This document shows, piece by piece, positions 9,915 to 23,900 of a stretch of 64,000 nt of DNA. The position numbers were made by a program, and so were the translations under genes. How positions within the stretch are numbered: position 1 is the first letter of the stretch; every line of letters starts with the position of its first letter. Source of the DNA: Gonium pectorale (taxonomy: Eukaryota > Chlorophyta > Chlorophyceae > Chlamydomonadales > Volvocaceae); contig LSYV01000040.1 of NCBI GenBank assembly GCA_001584585.1, forward strand, positions 214,489-278,488, in the 5' to 3' direction. Below the pieces are notes generated by a model that saw only the letters and a program-made list of their open reading frames with translations, searched no databases and was not told the origin of the DNA.

Positions 9915-11906
9915 TGAAGTGAGAATCAGCCAAACAAGATAGTACGCTGACGCCGAAGACAACCTAGGCGCGGCGTCGGTGCGCTGCTCGCAAACGTCAG
10001 CGCTGCATACTAAACTAACTGCGCTGAGTCCCAGGTATCACACCTGCGTGCTAGATCTCATAATTGGAGTGAAACCCGCACTCGCCGACGAAAGCCGGGT
10101 GGCATCCACTAACGGCGTTGGCGCGCTGAGATCTCCTACAGAAACTATGCGAATTCACTGTCGGCTCCTCAGAAAGAAAAGCGAGCGAGAGGCACGAAGG
10201 TACGCGAGGTGCTTTTCCTATTGCTCAAGGGCGATGCAATGAAGCGTAGCAGTTGTATTATAATTGCTGAGTTAGCAGGCAGAGGAAGTTGTGGTAGGCT
10301 AGCCTCGCTGGCTCCGGGAACCGAACCATGAGGCGGTCCCTCGCGGCCCCCGGTCCCCAGAAAAGAAAGGGTGCTTCCCCCTCTCTGCTATAGCGGCTCG
10401 GGAGCCAATCAGCGCGCGTGGCTTGCAACCCTTAAAAGTCCTCTCGGGCGGGGGAGAGAAACGGCTGGTGTAAGCGCAACCAATCGAAGCCTGCTCTCTG
10501 TACGGCCGCAGTAATGGCCGGTGCAGCTCCGAGTTTGTCCGTGCTGCCTCCGCCGGCCTCGCAATTGGCCCCCCCACACACACACATGCACCGCTAATAT
10601 GGTCCAATACGGTCGAGACAGAGACGGCGCGGGGCCGCATATAGCACATCTCTGTCCAGCACGCCTCCGTAGCAGGTTACAGGTTACAGGTTACACGTCC
10701 GTCAAAGCCGGGGGGCCCATGGACGAATTGCGAATATTGGGGTGGGGGAGCGGGTTATGGTCCTCGTCTCTACCCGGCTTCAGCGCCTGACGCCTAAGTA
10801 TGGCGTGCCTGGCATCCCAGACAGCCTGTAGGTAGGCTCCCACCACAGCCGAACGATTATGAATGAGTCTCATTATAATTATTCAAGCCAAAATCCCGCT
10901 TACGACCGCTCGTCGCAGCCAGTCCGTGCTGGCTCAGCGAGCGGGACTGAACTCAGGAACTTTTTGTGGCTTTTACCCAAATGCTTGCCCGAACTGCCCA
11001 GGCCCAGGTCGGCGCGCGAGTCACTGGGTAAGGGGCCGTCGTATGCCAGTGAACGACTACGGGGTGCTGACGCAAACGACGGCGTCCCAGCCGCCGGCAG
11101 GCTAGGACTCGCGGGGCGGGGCAGTCAACGGGAGCGGGCGGCGGTTAGCCGGGAGGGGGCAGAGGCAGCGACGGCGACCAGAAGACCGACCGGGAGGAGG
11201 GGGAGGGACATGAGAGCAGCGTCTAGGGGCGCTTTGGCGTTGCCGTGCCGGACCGGAAGGCGGTGATGCTGTGTGCGACCGGACTTGGCGCGCGGTCTTG
11301 GCGCATATGCATCCCTTGACCAAGGACAACGGCGGACGGGGATTGAGAAGGCCGGAATGCGGGTAGGTGCGGGCCATGGGTACGGACCGGGCACGGACTG
11401 GGCCAAGGGTAGCGGTCCAAACTACATGCTTGGGACCGCACCCCACCGGCACCCCCGCCCAGCGATCTGTGCAGGATAGCATGATTGGGGCTGACAGGGT
11501 CGCACACGTGGCATGGTCGGGGACGAATCCCGCATGCCCACGGAATGGCTGTACTTGGCGTTGCGGGTTCGTAGTTTCGCTATGGGAGACGAGGGAGGAG
11601 GCCGGACGCAGCTTGTGCTCGCACGTCACAACCGCAGCTCCATACGTCAGGTGATGGTTGGAAGTTATTTAGGATCCAAATCTGAGGAAGTTGCGACCTA
11701 CAAAACCCTTTACTACTTCATTGTATTCTCACCAGCTCGCTCATATTGCCTGAATTTCAGCTGTTTCATACTTCACGTCCTCTTGTGCCAGCTTTCTCCT
11801 GCCTGCTGCAGCAGGCCCGCTCAAGCGCACAATGCAAACTCAATGTACGCCTTAGGCCTCATATAAGGTCTTGCAGCTTAAGTCGTCAGTCGTCGGTTTG
11901 GTCGCA
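9915..11906. other. Intergenic, divergent promoters; no gene recognised
   Basis: This 2-kb stretch separates the minus-strand solenoid gene from the plus-strand RPGRIP1L-like gene and must contain both promoters. Open frames are short, lack splice-compatible partners and show no family motif. The only structure I see is three tandem copies of AGGTTAC at about 10674-10695 and a short CA run near 10574-10585. Confidence 0.6.
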
Positions 11907-14900
11907 ATGCCGACCGAGAACCGGGGCCTGGACGGGGCAGACTCGGCCGCAAGCTTCGGCTCCTTGCCGGTGCCGAAGCCCGTCAAATATACATGGATGC
12001 CCTCGAATGACAAGGTCAACCATGAGAACTTCCACCGTATGCTCGAGGAGTATCGCGCCACTAAGAAGCGGGAGCGGGAACTGGAGCTTAAGATTAAACA
12101 GTAAGCTCCTGCAGGGCTCCTTGACTAGCCGGCACACACGGGTTTGGTTGGGTTGGCACGCGTGCTTGGCTAAGCACTAGAAGGCCGGACGGTGTAAACC
12201 TGATACATGCTCTAACCACAACAGGCTAGGGGCTCAGCTGGCACGGACGGAAGAAGCAGCTAAACGGGCGTTGGTGCAGCAGGACGTGACTGCCAAGGGC
12301 GGTGCAGCCCAGAAGCTGCTGGATGCGGAGAGGGCTATCGCCAAGCTGCGCGCGGAAAATGCGGAGCTTGCCAGTAAGCTTGCAAGGTGAGTCCACGTTC
12401 CTGCGTAACTGGGTGACTAACGCTGCCATGATTGGCATGCCGCTGAGTGAACAGGCTGCAGCCGCGCCTTGGCTTTAGTCATGCCACTCTAGCCTTTGGA
12501 AGGTTGGATAGAACTCCAGTCCCGTTTGACTACAGGCAGCCCTGTCCAAGCGCATGGGGAAGGGCATACTGATTCTATGCGCCTCCCACTTACCGGGCTG
12601 CGAACAAGTATGCGGCACTGTAAAAACGTGTTGGCCCCGTGCCCCGGCAAGGGAGCGGAAGCGCTCGGCGGACTTCAAGGCCATGGCGGACACCTACAAA
12701 CAGCGGCTGGATAGCTTCTTGCGCGACCAGCGTAACCTCGTCAAGCGCGTGGGCGAGCTGGAGCGCAGCCAGGCGCTGGCGCGAAAGAAGCCGGAGGACG
12801 AGTTTTGGGGCGAGGAGGCGGGACGGCGTTTCGTGGTGCAGCAGGAGGAGCTGGTGGCGTTGAAGGAGGAGAACGCTGCGCTCAAAGACCTCATGGAGTC
12901 GGGTGCGTAGTTGTGGGCCGTGTGCCATCAACTGTACGTACATAGTAGGTGTCCGCCATGGTCCGCCATAGTTATGCATGCCCCCGAAAAGGTTGGAGTC
13001 AGGACGCAGCGTCCAAACGGGGGGGGGGTAGGCGAAGAGGGGATGTCGGGCGAAACAGGTTGTTGGTAGCAGGCGGGTCGCCCCACCGTCGGCTGAGCGC
13101 CTTGCTGGCCCACTGCCTGGCGGCCATCCGCAGACGGCCCACTAGCTCAATGCAAGGCATACGAGGGCCAGATCAACGAGCTGCAGAACCTGGTCAAGTT
13201 CTACGAGCGGAAGATCGTGTCCATGGCGGAGGCGGGCGCTGGGGGCTTGGAGGTAAGTGCTCATGGGACAGGCGCTCACGTCAACCAACTGATGCTGGGT
13301 TCTAGCGTACAGTGAGCTAGTAGTGCTCCCTCACACGCTTGATACAAGCGCTCGCCGGCAGCGGCGTGCAGGCGTCCTTCATATCTACGCATGAACTGGT
13401 GTTGCACGTCTGCTCCTGGCCCTGTAGGCACTCTACGGCCCCAATGGCCAGCCGGGACCGGATGACTGGGTTCTGGAGGAGTTCTGGCACAACGACGAAA
13501 TGTACCTTCTGGACCGGAAGAACGGCAAACTGTTCACCGTACCCGGAGACAACAACTATCCACGACCTCTGGGTGAGGGAGAGGCTGGCGTCGGATTCTT
13601 CAACTTGTTTTTACCTTCCGAGGCATGCACCGTCTGCACTGCACCGTTTCCAGTCCATCGCGGGCATCTAGGCTTAGGATTAGGAAGCAGCGTTGGGTGT
13701 CAAGTGTCCAGCGTCTGTTTGCGATGTACCGGACAGATGCACACGATGAGCGCAAGTGCTGACTGACAGGGAGGTTGGCATATACACCTGCAGGCATTCG
13801 GATGAACAAGGAGGTCAAGCTGGGCATCCACAACAGCATGGAGCGCTTCCTCGCCACCCTGGACTCCTTCCTGACCAACAACGCCGCCAGGCTGCAGGTG
13901 AGGACGGTACTGTTTGCTTCTTTTGCCCATCATCCGTGGCGTGGCCCGTCACGGGCGCGCATGCGGGGAATTGGGCTGTGATATTGGCCGCGTGAGACAA
14001 GTGGCTAGTAAGCTGGAGCCAATGCTTCGCGCACAGCAGCTGCCCAGCATCTGCTTTTTTACCGTGGTGCGTGTGCTTGGATCCCTTTCCCCACAGTACG
14101 TGTCCTTGGATGCTTTCCCCTTGCAGGAAGTGTTTGCGCAGTTTGACACTGACAACAGCGGTCAGCTCGACCGCCGAGAGCTGTCCAGGTTGCTGCAGAC
14201 GCTCATGCCGGACTTGACGCAGAGGTACGTGGGCCGGCGCTGTCTGGTACCTTGCCACGTGTAGTTGTTCAGTTTCCATCCTACATACACCTCACAGACC
14301 AAGAGTGTCTTGCGTTCTCAAACCCCATGCAGCCAAATTGAGGAGCTGCGCATGATGTTGGATGTCGATGGCGACGGACAGATCAGCCTGTCTGAGATGC
14401 TGGAAAGCATCAAGGAGGCGTTCGCGGCACGTAGGTGTCAGGCGGGTAGTTCATTCGTTCACCACGGGTATGCCCCCTCGCAGTCTCAAAAGCGTCTGAC
14501 TGGTATGATAGCATAGCGGGTCACGAGGTTGCCTAATGCCGAGTGCATGCTTGCTGTTTGGAAGCAGCGCGAAGCACCGCAGCAGGTGGTCTACCCGCCG
14601 AGCCTCTCCTGGAGTGTGCCTTGGCATTCGAGTGCGGCTAGCCCCGCGCCACTTGCGCCTTGACGGGCAACAGGTACCGCGGCCAAGGTCGGGCGCAACA
14701 TTGAGGTCAACGATGCGCTCGATCGCATTCGTGATGTGCTGCGCGAGAATAAGAAGGTGAGGGTTATACTGCTCATCTGTGCAATCTGCGCGTCTCAGAG
14801 GCACTGCCAGTGTTGGGCCGCGAGCATTCGGCTGGGCTCACGCCCACCTTGAATGCTCCATGGGCATGTCGAATCTTCCAGTATGCCACTGCAAGGCCCT

Positions 14901-17900
14901 TACCCTTTGCGATGTGTCTGTATCTGTCTGTTTAGGAAGTGCGCGCGGCATTCAACGAGCTGGATGGGGACAAGGACGACTGCCTGACGCACTTGGATGT
15001 GCTGCGGCTTGTGCGGCGTTTCCTGCCAGGTGCGTGATGTGAGGCGCAGTAGAATGTTCCGAGTCACGGTCGTGCTTCCGTTGGGCAAACTCATGAGATG
15101 TGCCGAGACTATAGCACCACACTGGAGCAAAACAGTCCTGTCCGGGCCAGCGGAACACTGAGCTGGGCCTTTTGGGTGCGTTTCCATTGCCGTTGCCCAA
15201 TGCAGACATGTACCAAAGGGAGGTGCGCTACCTGCTGGCCAAGCTGCAGCAATGGGACGTAGTGGGCGACAGCAGAATTACGTTCGACGAGATCTACCAA
15301 GCCATGGAGCTTGTCCGCGTGTACCGCGTTGGACCCGGCCTGGCTGGCATAATGCGCACCTCATCGCCCATGCGGTCGCCGCCACGGTACGTCGCGGCGG
15401 TCTCTGCCTAGGGTTGCTAGGCGAAGACGTCACTTGCATGTGAGTTTCGTTTTTATCGGCCCCCTGTTCCCACCTCCACCCTCTGCAGCGCGGTGTCGCC
15501 TTCCAAGATGGGTCCCAAGAGTCCAGTAAGGGCTAGCGTCCGCTCGACGGTCGGTGGCGGCGGTCTCAAGGATGCCTTCATGCGCGAGAGGGTCACACAA
15601 CTGGAGGTGAGTGCGTTTCTTATGCTTATGCACATAGGAGGCTCGTGCTCGTGCACAGAGGATTCGTATGGATGGCTCTCAGATGGGTGAAGCATGGTTG
15701 TTGGCCAATAAACCCTTGCACCAACCATTTCAGGCTGAGCTGCGTGACACGAACCGGCGCAACGCGGAGCTTGAAGATGACAGCAAGAAGGTGTGTAACT
15801 TTCATCCCTTTGTCCTATCATCTCAAGAAGCGATACACAGAGCGGGCTCGAGACCAAGGACATTCGAAGTGACCCATGGGTCGCTGGTGCAGCGGTGCGC
15901 ATGTGTTAAGCTGACGGGCACAGGCCTGTCTACCAGCTGCAGTCCTTAAGCTTTCCAGCCTCCTCTTCATTCTACTCAAGGCTGAAATCTATTGCAATAT
16001 CCTGATTCCTCCCGTGTCACCCTACGGGTGCACTTCCGTGTTTGCCCCGGGTGCTCTTGCAATGCACGCAGGTGGAGGCGCTGCAACGCGATGTGGCCCT
16101 TTACAAGGCACGGATTGAAGAGCTTGAGCGGGACTTCATGAAGATTGATGTCCTAGGGAATCTCGAGGCAGCGGGTGGCGATGAGCAGCTGCAGAAGGCC
16201 TGGGAGATCGCCTCGACCTTCAAGAAGAGGTGCGTCTTGTATAAATCTGGTACACTGCCGATTACGGTAAATTAACAATCGCACATCGGACAATGCACAT
16301 GCCACACGCTGCTTATTGCGCTACCTCTTGCGTGCTCGACAGGTGTAGAATGCAACTGCCCGTCGTGGTCATCGCAGGTTCATGGAGAACAAGGGCGAGT
16401 TGGACAACATCCGCATCATGTACGCGCGCATGCAGGCGCAGCTCGAGGAGACACACAAGCTACTGCACGAGGAGCATCGAAAGCGCTTCAAGTGCGAGGG
16501 TTGGGGTGGTTGGTGTGGCCATATGACGGCATTGCTTGCATTGGGATTAGATCCAACTGCCTGTAACGGGGTATGGCCGCTGGGCTTCTTATCCAAAAGT
16601 TGCGCCAGGATGTTCCATAAGCCATGGCAAGAAGACACAACTGGATAAGACAGTATTGACAGGTATATCTATGCCCACACAATCAGTTTGCTTTTCACGT
16701 TTCCCTCTCCATGTACAGGCTTGAGGACGACATCACACGCCTAAATGTCGAGCTCATGAAGGTTGGGGACTTGGAGTCTCGCCTGGCGCACGAGAAGTGA
16801 GTTGGCACCTTGCTGATATGTGTGTCGGGAGGGAAAGCGGTGCCGGTGGAGCCAGGTTTACAGCATCAAAACGCTCCAATATGCATTGCTACCTAGTGGC
16901 CAGCTGAAGTACTGCCGAATCCCTGCAGGGGTGAGCGCGTCAAGCTGCACGAGGCGTATCTGGATCTCCAGAAGCGAGCTCTCAACGCACCGGGCGAGGC
17001 GCTGGCCGAAGTGCGCGCGCTGCGGGAGGAGCTCTTTGCTGTGAAGCGCGAGAAGGCGACGGCGCAGCAGAAGGAGGCGGAGGCGAGTACGCGCGAGGGT
17101 TGCAACTCGGCAGCTTGCAGTTTGTTGTGCCCACGGCTTCGCATCCATTTGCTTCCCTCTGTCTGACTGCATTCTTGCCGCCCATGCATCGAATATCTAC
17201 CGGTCTGCTGCTGCGATAACAGTCCCGCTCTTGGTCAGACCTGAATCCACTCAGGTTCTTTGCGTGCCATCCCGCAGGTTCGGCTGGAGCTGACGCACGT
17301 GCGGGCCCTGCTGGACGGCATGAACCAGGAGGCGTACCGCGAGATGCAGAACGAAAACGACAACATGAAGAAGCGCGTAGCCTCTTTGACGTTGGAGCTC
17401 CAGGCGGCCAAGGACAAGCTAGCAGTGTATATGAGGTGTGTATACCGTGGTATGTTTGCCTGCCTTGCTGGTTGACAGCGAGCTGCCAGCAACCTACACA
17501 TGCATCTCTGCCGTGTTCCTAGCCCTGCAATTACCTCTCAAGCGGCTTTCCCCAATGGCTATCGCGCTCGCAGGACTGGTCTGCCCAATGCAGCTGGTGC
17601 CGACCTGCTAACGGAAGACGATGGTAGGGCGATCAGCACCTTAGCTCTTATGTGTGACTCAACCACCCAGTTTCCGTAGGAAAGTGCAACATGCGGCCGT
17701 TTGGAAAGATCATGTCTCTGGAAGCGATAGGCAAGTCCTCCGACGGGACAAAGACAGGCGAAAGGATGTAAATGCCCTACCTACTCTACGGCACAAGATC
17801 TACCATACATGCCGCCACAATGCACTGGTGCTGGTAATGACGTATTGCTATGCGGAACCTGGCATCCATCCCCATCGCAGACCTGCTATTCGGTAGTGAC

Positions 17901-20900
17901 CGGCGGCCCGACACAGACAAGACGCGTGAGGAGCTTCTGCGCGAACTGATCCAGCTGCGTGATGTGTGGCGGTTGGACCAGGGCGAGATCAAGAAGCTCC
18001 ACAAGGTATGGTACTCTCTCCGTTTGTTGCCTTAGCGATGAAAGCGGTGCGTCTTTCAATGGAAAGGCATCCCCTGCACATACAAACCTTTCACGTTTTT
18101 GGGTCTTACGGAATGTGCTGTTTTGCTTCAGGTGCTGGAAACCGAATCAGCCATCACCATGGAGGCCAAGGCGGCGCTGGAGGAGGCGCACCGGGAGATG
18201 GAGCGGATAAAGCGGGAGCTGCAGGCCGACATCCGGAAGCTGGAGGTAGGATGGTTGTGGCATGGAGGCGGCGCCAGAGTCTGAGCTGCGCACCTATGAC
18301 CAAGACATACCTATACCCTACTGCACATCACAGTGCCAATGGGTCCTGAATGCACCGACGTACCGAGATTGCCACAATTACAGCGCGCTAGCACGCCTTC
18401 TGTTGTAATGCGGTCCGCGTTTTGCAAACCCACCCCACAGCGCGAGCTGGAGCGGCGCGACGAAAAGATTCGAAAGCTGGAACTGCAGCTGCGCGGCGCC
18501 TACAGCGGCATAAACCGCGCGCTGCGCTCAAGCAACGGGCGCGGCCTGCGCGACTCGCTGCGCTCTAACAGTGACGACTTCAGCGAGATCGGCGAGGATC
18601 AGAACATCTTCGAGTTGCACGTCACAGAGGCGCAAGTGTATGTAAGTTACAGGTCGTGCCCAACGTGCCGAACCAAACTCATTCCCGCGATATATGGCTC
18701 ACTGGGGCTCCTGCTGTGACTATTCGAGTCAGCTGCCTTTGCTTCATCGAGCCACTCCTGATCCGAAGGGTATTTTTTACCCGTCTCTTGTGCCCGTTGT
18801 GGTAACGCGCAGGAGGAGGCGCTCGGCAAGGATCCCTCGGTCTTCTTCACCTTCGACTTCTTCATGCACGAGACGCAGGCCACGCCCGTGATGGCCTCCA
18901 ACGCGCCCTCATTCAACACGCTCATTCAGTACGTGGTCGACAATGAGCCCTTCCTGCTCGAGTACTTGGACACGCACAGCTTGGCGCTTGAGCTGTGCCG
19001 CGCACGCGGGTACGACTACGACGTGCTCGGCCTGGCGCGCATCCCGCTGCGGCAGGTATGGATGACGGTCGCACCGGTTGCGTGCAAATGCCACGTGGCC
19101 CTTTCGTAATTCCATTGCACTGATATCTTGCGCACATGCACAATTCATCTCGACCCTTCGCTGTGATCTTGGTCGTGCACTAAAAAATGTGGCCCTGTCC
19201 CTTGCGTTAATCCTTGCAGGTTATCGAAGACTTGGAGATCGGGGCAGGTGGGATCCCTACCGCGTCGGGGAGGGGACAATGGCGATCATGAGGCTTGCCT
19301 GGGTGATGTACAATGCTCCTCCTGCTGCTGTCACCTGGTAGCTTGTCTAGAAGCTTCCGTCCAGCTCGCTCCTGATCGACACCTGTGTCCGTCTCGTGCC
19401 GCCTTGCCGACAGCGCTCGGGTACAACCGTGCCTACCACTACGCTGACGTGTTTGGCGCCGATGGCAAGCGGCTGGGCCGCGTGCGCTACGGCTACTGCT
19501 TCCGCCGCCCGCTCGACTCGTTGCTCAAGGAGTACCGCATCCAGTCACGCACCAAACGGGCCAGCGAGCCTGACGAGCGGGACCCCGCCACCGGCGCGGT
19601 GCAGCAGGTGGGCCTGTGCTCCGATGCGACGTGGCCATTGCCTTGGCGCCCAGTGACGAGCGGCCCCACGGTAGTCCCAGCAGACGTCCTGCCGGATTTC
19701 GGCTCTTCTTCTGACCGTTCATTTAAATCCGCAGGCCCTCACCCAGCCCGGGAACAGCACATGCGTCAAAGTCATTATCGAGCGCTGCGAGGGGCTCGTG
19801 GTGTCTGGCGGCACTGGGCTTACAATCAAGCCCTATGTGCACTACAGGTTCGTGAAACCTGTTGAGAACGATTTCATAACGGTTTTGGTGTACTGAACCC
19901 CTCGTTTCTCTGGTGCACTGTCTGTAACGGCGCCGGAAGCTGAGTCACACCACTCTTGCGCAGGTTCCCGGGCCACCGCGACTATCACGACACCCGTACG
20001 CTGGCCGGCACGTCGCCGGTTTTCAACGACGAGGCCGTCTGGCCCATCGCTCGCACGCCAGCGCTCGAGGCGGACTTCAAGACCAGGACCATGGACTTGG
20101 TGGTGTTTGACGACGCGCAGGTGTGCGGGGAGGACACTCCGGGCGGCAAGAGTCAAGCTGGGAACATCGCACACGCAGCCAGCTAGGAAATTGCGCAACT
20201 ACAAGGACAGTTTGCGTACTGCCAATCCGCACGACAGTCTTCCATACGCGTTTACCCTGCTTCCCTTTCCAGAGCGACGACCCGATCCGCTCGCTGATTG
20301 GAGTGGCCTCCATTCCCCTGGCTGCTCTGGCCAGCGGCGTGCCCGTAGAGGGCGCCTTCAAGGTCACTCACCCCGTCACGCGCCAGGCGGCGGGCCGGGT
20401 TGTGCTCGGCATGGGATGGCACAACCCGCTGCAATTGCCGGGCGCGCCCCCGAAGGGTAGGGTTCGAGGGGACAAGCATGGACAGGATTTAGGGACGGAT
20501 GACCTTTCGACGATGAACACTTTGGGCTATCGTGCTCGTGGGAGTGACGCGAAAGTACACTTAGCGTTCTGCAACATTGATCGTATATAAACCTTCCGCC
20601 TTGTAGGGCCTCCTCCGAAGGTGCCCATCAGCACCGAGCTCCAAGACGGCGGCCACGTGCCCGAGTGGAGCCTAGGAGCTGGTGTGCAGGAGCTGCGCCC
20701 GGTGTCGGGTGGCGAGGGCCCCGCAGGCTTTGGAGGCTCCCGGATAGGCGGGTCCAACTTCGGCCCTGCATTAGGGCCGGCGCCCATGCCGCTGCAGCCT
20801 GGCCGCGGCCCAGTCCTCCAGGCACAGCAGCAGCCAGGTCGGCACCCGCCACCGGGTGCCGGTGATCAGAGTCACGGCCTACTGGCGGAGCTGGGTAAGA

Positions 20901-23900
20901 AGAAAGCGTATTCACTGTGTTCGTGAGAAACCCCTAGCGTATATTGCTTGCCTTTCCGCACCGGACTCGTCACACCCGTATATCGACTCAGGTATGCGTG
21001 AGTTCGACGCCGTTTCTCCTCATTCTATTTGGCACAGGAGGGAGAGCAGGCAACAGGCCGCCCCAGAACGACGGTTACGGGCTGGCTGCTGAGGCTACGC
21101 GGGGAGGGCTGCCACAGCAGCAGCAACCGTATCAGGAGCTTTATCCTTCCCCACAGTACCAACAGCCGCGTCCACTACAGCCCCAGGAGCCCATCCGGCC
21201 GCATAATGACGGCGGTTTCGGGCTGGCTGCGGAGGCTGCAGCGCGGCATGGTCCGCCGCCGGGCCGCCTTCAACCCCAACAACCGCCATCGCCATACGGT
21301 CAGCCAGTACGACCGTCACGGCCACCCAGTGATTATGGCCTTGACGCGGAGTCCATGTCCGACCAGAACGCGCAACAGCCACCTTTCGGGCAGCAATCGC
21401 CATACCGGCAGCAGCAGCAGCAGCAGCCAATGACGTTGTACGCACAGCCGCAGCCCTCGCCGCAGCGGCACCAGGGCTCTTTTGGCCGTCCGCCGCTGCC
21501 GGGGCCAGGGCAGCAACTGCCCGGCGCTCCGGGCGGCGGCTCACGGCGGCCTAGCAGCGGTTTTGGGCTCGAGTCGGAAGCCATGTAGGTGTCTGGTTGC
21601 AATGCCTCCGGTGTGAGGATAGCTGTCAGGCTTAGTGCCGGAGCGGGTTACGGGGAACGCTTGCCGGTTTACAGGGCGGCGTATGTATACGACTCGTTCG
21701 TGATGGTCATCTTTTGATCATGTGCACTGTTGCTGCGATCACCACCACCCTACTGAGCCCTCCCTGGGGCGCCGCTCGCAGTGCAAACCGCGCGGAGTTT
21801 GGCGGTGGCAGCCGGCCTTTGTCCCGCCAGCCATCGGGCGGAGCCCTGGCGCAGCCTGCCGACGAGGGTTACGGGCTGGGAGCCGAGCTAGAGGATGGAG
21901 CCTCGGCATCCCCACCAAGTACGCTGATGTCACTCAGGGCGCTCTGTTGTACGACCTGTGAATGTGCCGCTACTGAACATGCATGGGCATCATCCGGGTC
22001 CTTCGCGACAAAGAATGGCAACAGTCACCATAACGCACCGTCAGACGCTCTCCCGTACTGTGGCATTCGGTGCCTTGCCACTTGCCGATCGTAAACTTAG
22101 GGCCCCTCCTTTTGGACCGTGTGTGGTTAGCCAGAAAATCCCTCTTTGGTGCCCATCCGTGCAGCCGGTGGCATGATGCTGGCGGGCCGTGGCGGCGGCC
22201 GCTCTCGGTACGCCGACATGGAGCAGTCAATGGAGACCGCGCAGCCGCCGCCCCCCAGAGGGCCGTTAGGCGCTGCCGGCCCTGTCTTGAGGCGCGAGCG
22301 GCCCGACCCCGCATCGTGGTCTGAGCTGGAGTCGCGACTGGTCCTGTGCCTGCACTCTATCGAGTTAGAGCCGGAGGTAACGTGGTAAACATGCCGAAGT
22401 GCCATAGTCCGATGGGCCCCCACGGAGCCTGCCATGAGGCAACGCTGCTGGCTGAGCATGCCGGATGCTTCGGCGGAGGCTTGCATCAGTACCAGTTGTG
22501 CAAAGTCATCGGCAAATCCTGCTGCACCTGCGACAAGCCTGGCATTGCGCTCACCTGCTCCTCCACCACCGCCCTGCCCGCAGGCACTGCGAAACCCGCG
22601 CGTGCGCAACGTGGTGCTCATGCACTCGCTCCTCACCGAGCAAGGAGGCATCAGCGAGCTCGACACCTGCACGCAGCCGCTGGCCAAGGCACAGGGCCGA
22701 CGGGACCTGGGCTACTGCGTCTCATACGGCGTAACGGTGGGTACAGACAATAAGGATGTCCCGTGCATATTTCCACTGCATTCAACTGATTGCGCTCCAT
22801 ATGTGCTGTCAATGACATCAACGCGCCGCGGTCGGGTCCTCGCCTCTGATCCGCAGTCACCCTCTGCGGCCTCGGAGCTGCTCTCGTCGCTGAGCTCGGA
22901 CGACTTCTTCTTGGAGATTAAGCTCATGAGCACCGCCGCGCCAGTGCTGGACATCAACAGCATCGCGCAGCCGGGAACGCTTCAGGTTTGTATGGGGCGG
23001 TTTTTGTGTTGCGCCTCCAGAAGAGACCCTTCTTGGCCGCAAGACAGCGACGGGCCAAGGGGCCCCTGTAGCTCCTTGTTCATCCTGGCACGGCCTGCAG
23101 CCCGGGCTGTGCCGTGGCTGTCAGATTGTTTCAGCGCCGCTCGCTAGTCCGTCCGAGTACCTGCTATGCCCTGTAGTCCTTGCACTGGGGCTAGCCTACA
23201 GTGGGGCCGGGGCGGCTACCCGCTCGTGCTTACAACTGTGAGTCAAACTGGCTCATGAGCGCAAACGAACCCAGAAGCCATGCAAACCGAATGGGGCACT
23301 GGGCAAGCCCGCACACAGCGTGCCCATGAATTTGCCGAACAGACAAGTTGCCCGTACAGGCGTCGTACGCGCCGGCAGGCATGCGGAATGCTCATAAGCA
23401 GCTCCGCACTGCAGTATGCGCTGACGTATGCGATGCCCCGCTAGTTTCCGCCTGCCGTTCCTCCATTCACTCCAAAGCCGTAGCATGGGGTCTGCGGTCG
23501 CCTTTATTGACACCCGGGGTCAAGGCATGAGGCTTGAAGGGCGAGTGCATGAAGGGCTGGAGGAGGCACGAGGACGATGCGCGGGAGGGCGTGGCCGAGC
23601 ACGGTACTTTGCTCGTACGTAGTGGCGGCGATGGGATTCATGCTTTTTACGGAGTTTACGATTGCAAACTAGTCATCACCTGACTTACCGCTTCCTCTGC
23701 TCTCCTATTTGTACAGACCGCCGGCTACTGCTACCTGCCGCTGGCGGACATGTGGTCGGGACGCCGTGGGGATATGCTGCAGGTGCGTTGACGGCCTTCC
23801 ACCACGATACAGATCGCCATCTTATGACCTTATGCAAGCAGTTTCTAGCATAGATACGGATCTGCCAGCTACGTGTGCTGAATTGCGCCGCCGCTTCCTT

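Noticed and set aside
10299..10660. Possible rRNA or snRNA fragment upstream of the RPGRIP1L-like gene
   Set aside because: I could not find any rRNA or snRNA signature sequence or a convincing fold. It was left as plain intergenic DNA.
11871..11906. Upstream in-frame start for the RPGRIP1L-like gene
   Set aside because: The codon there is TTG, not ATG. The first ATG is at 11907 and the downstream sequence fits an N-terminus.
21585..21590. In-frame TAG after GLESEAM as a possible stop of the RPGRIP1L-like gene
   Set aside because: The bases read AT|GTAGGT, a good donor in phase with the next exon, and the C-terminal C2 domain lies downstream.
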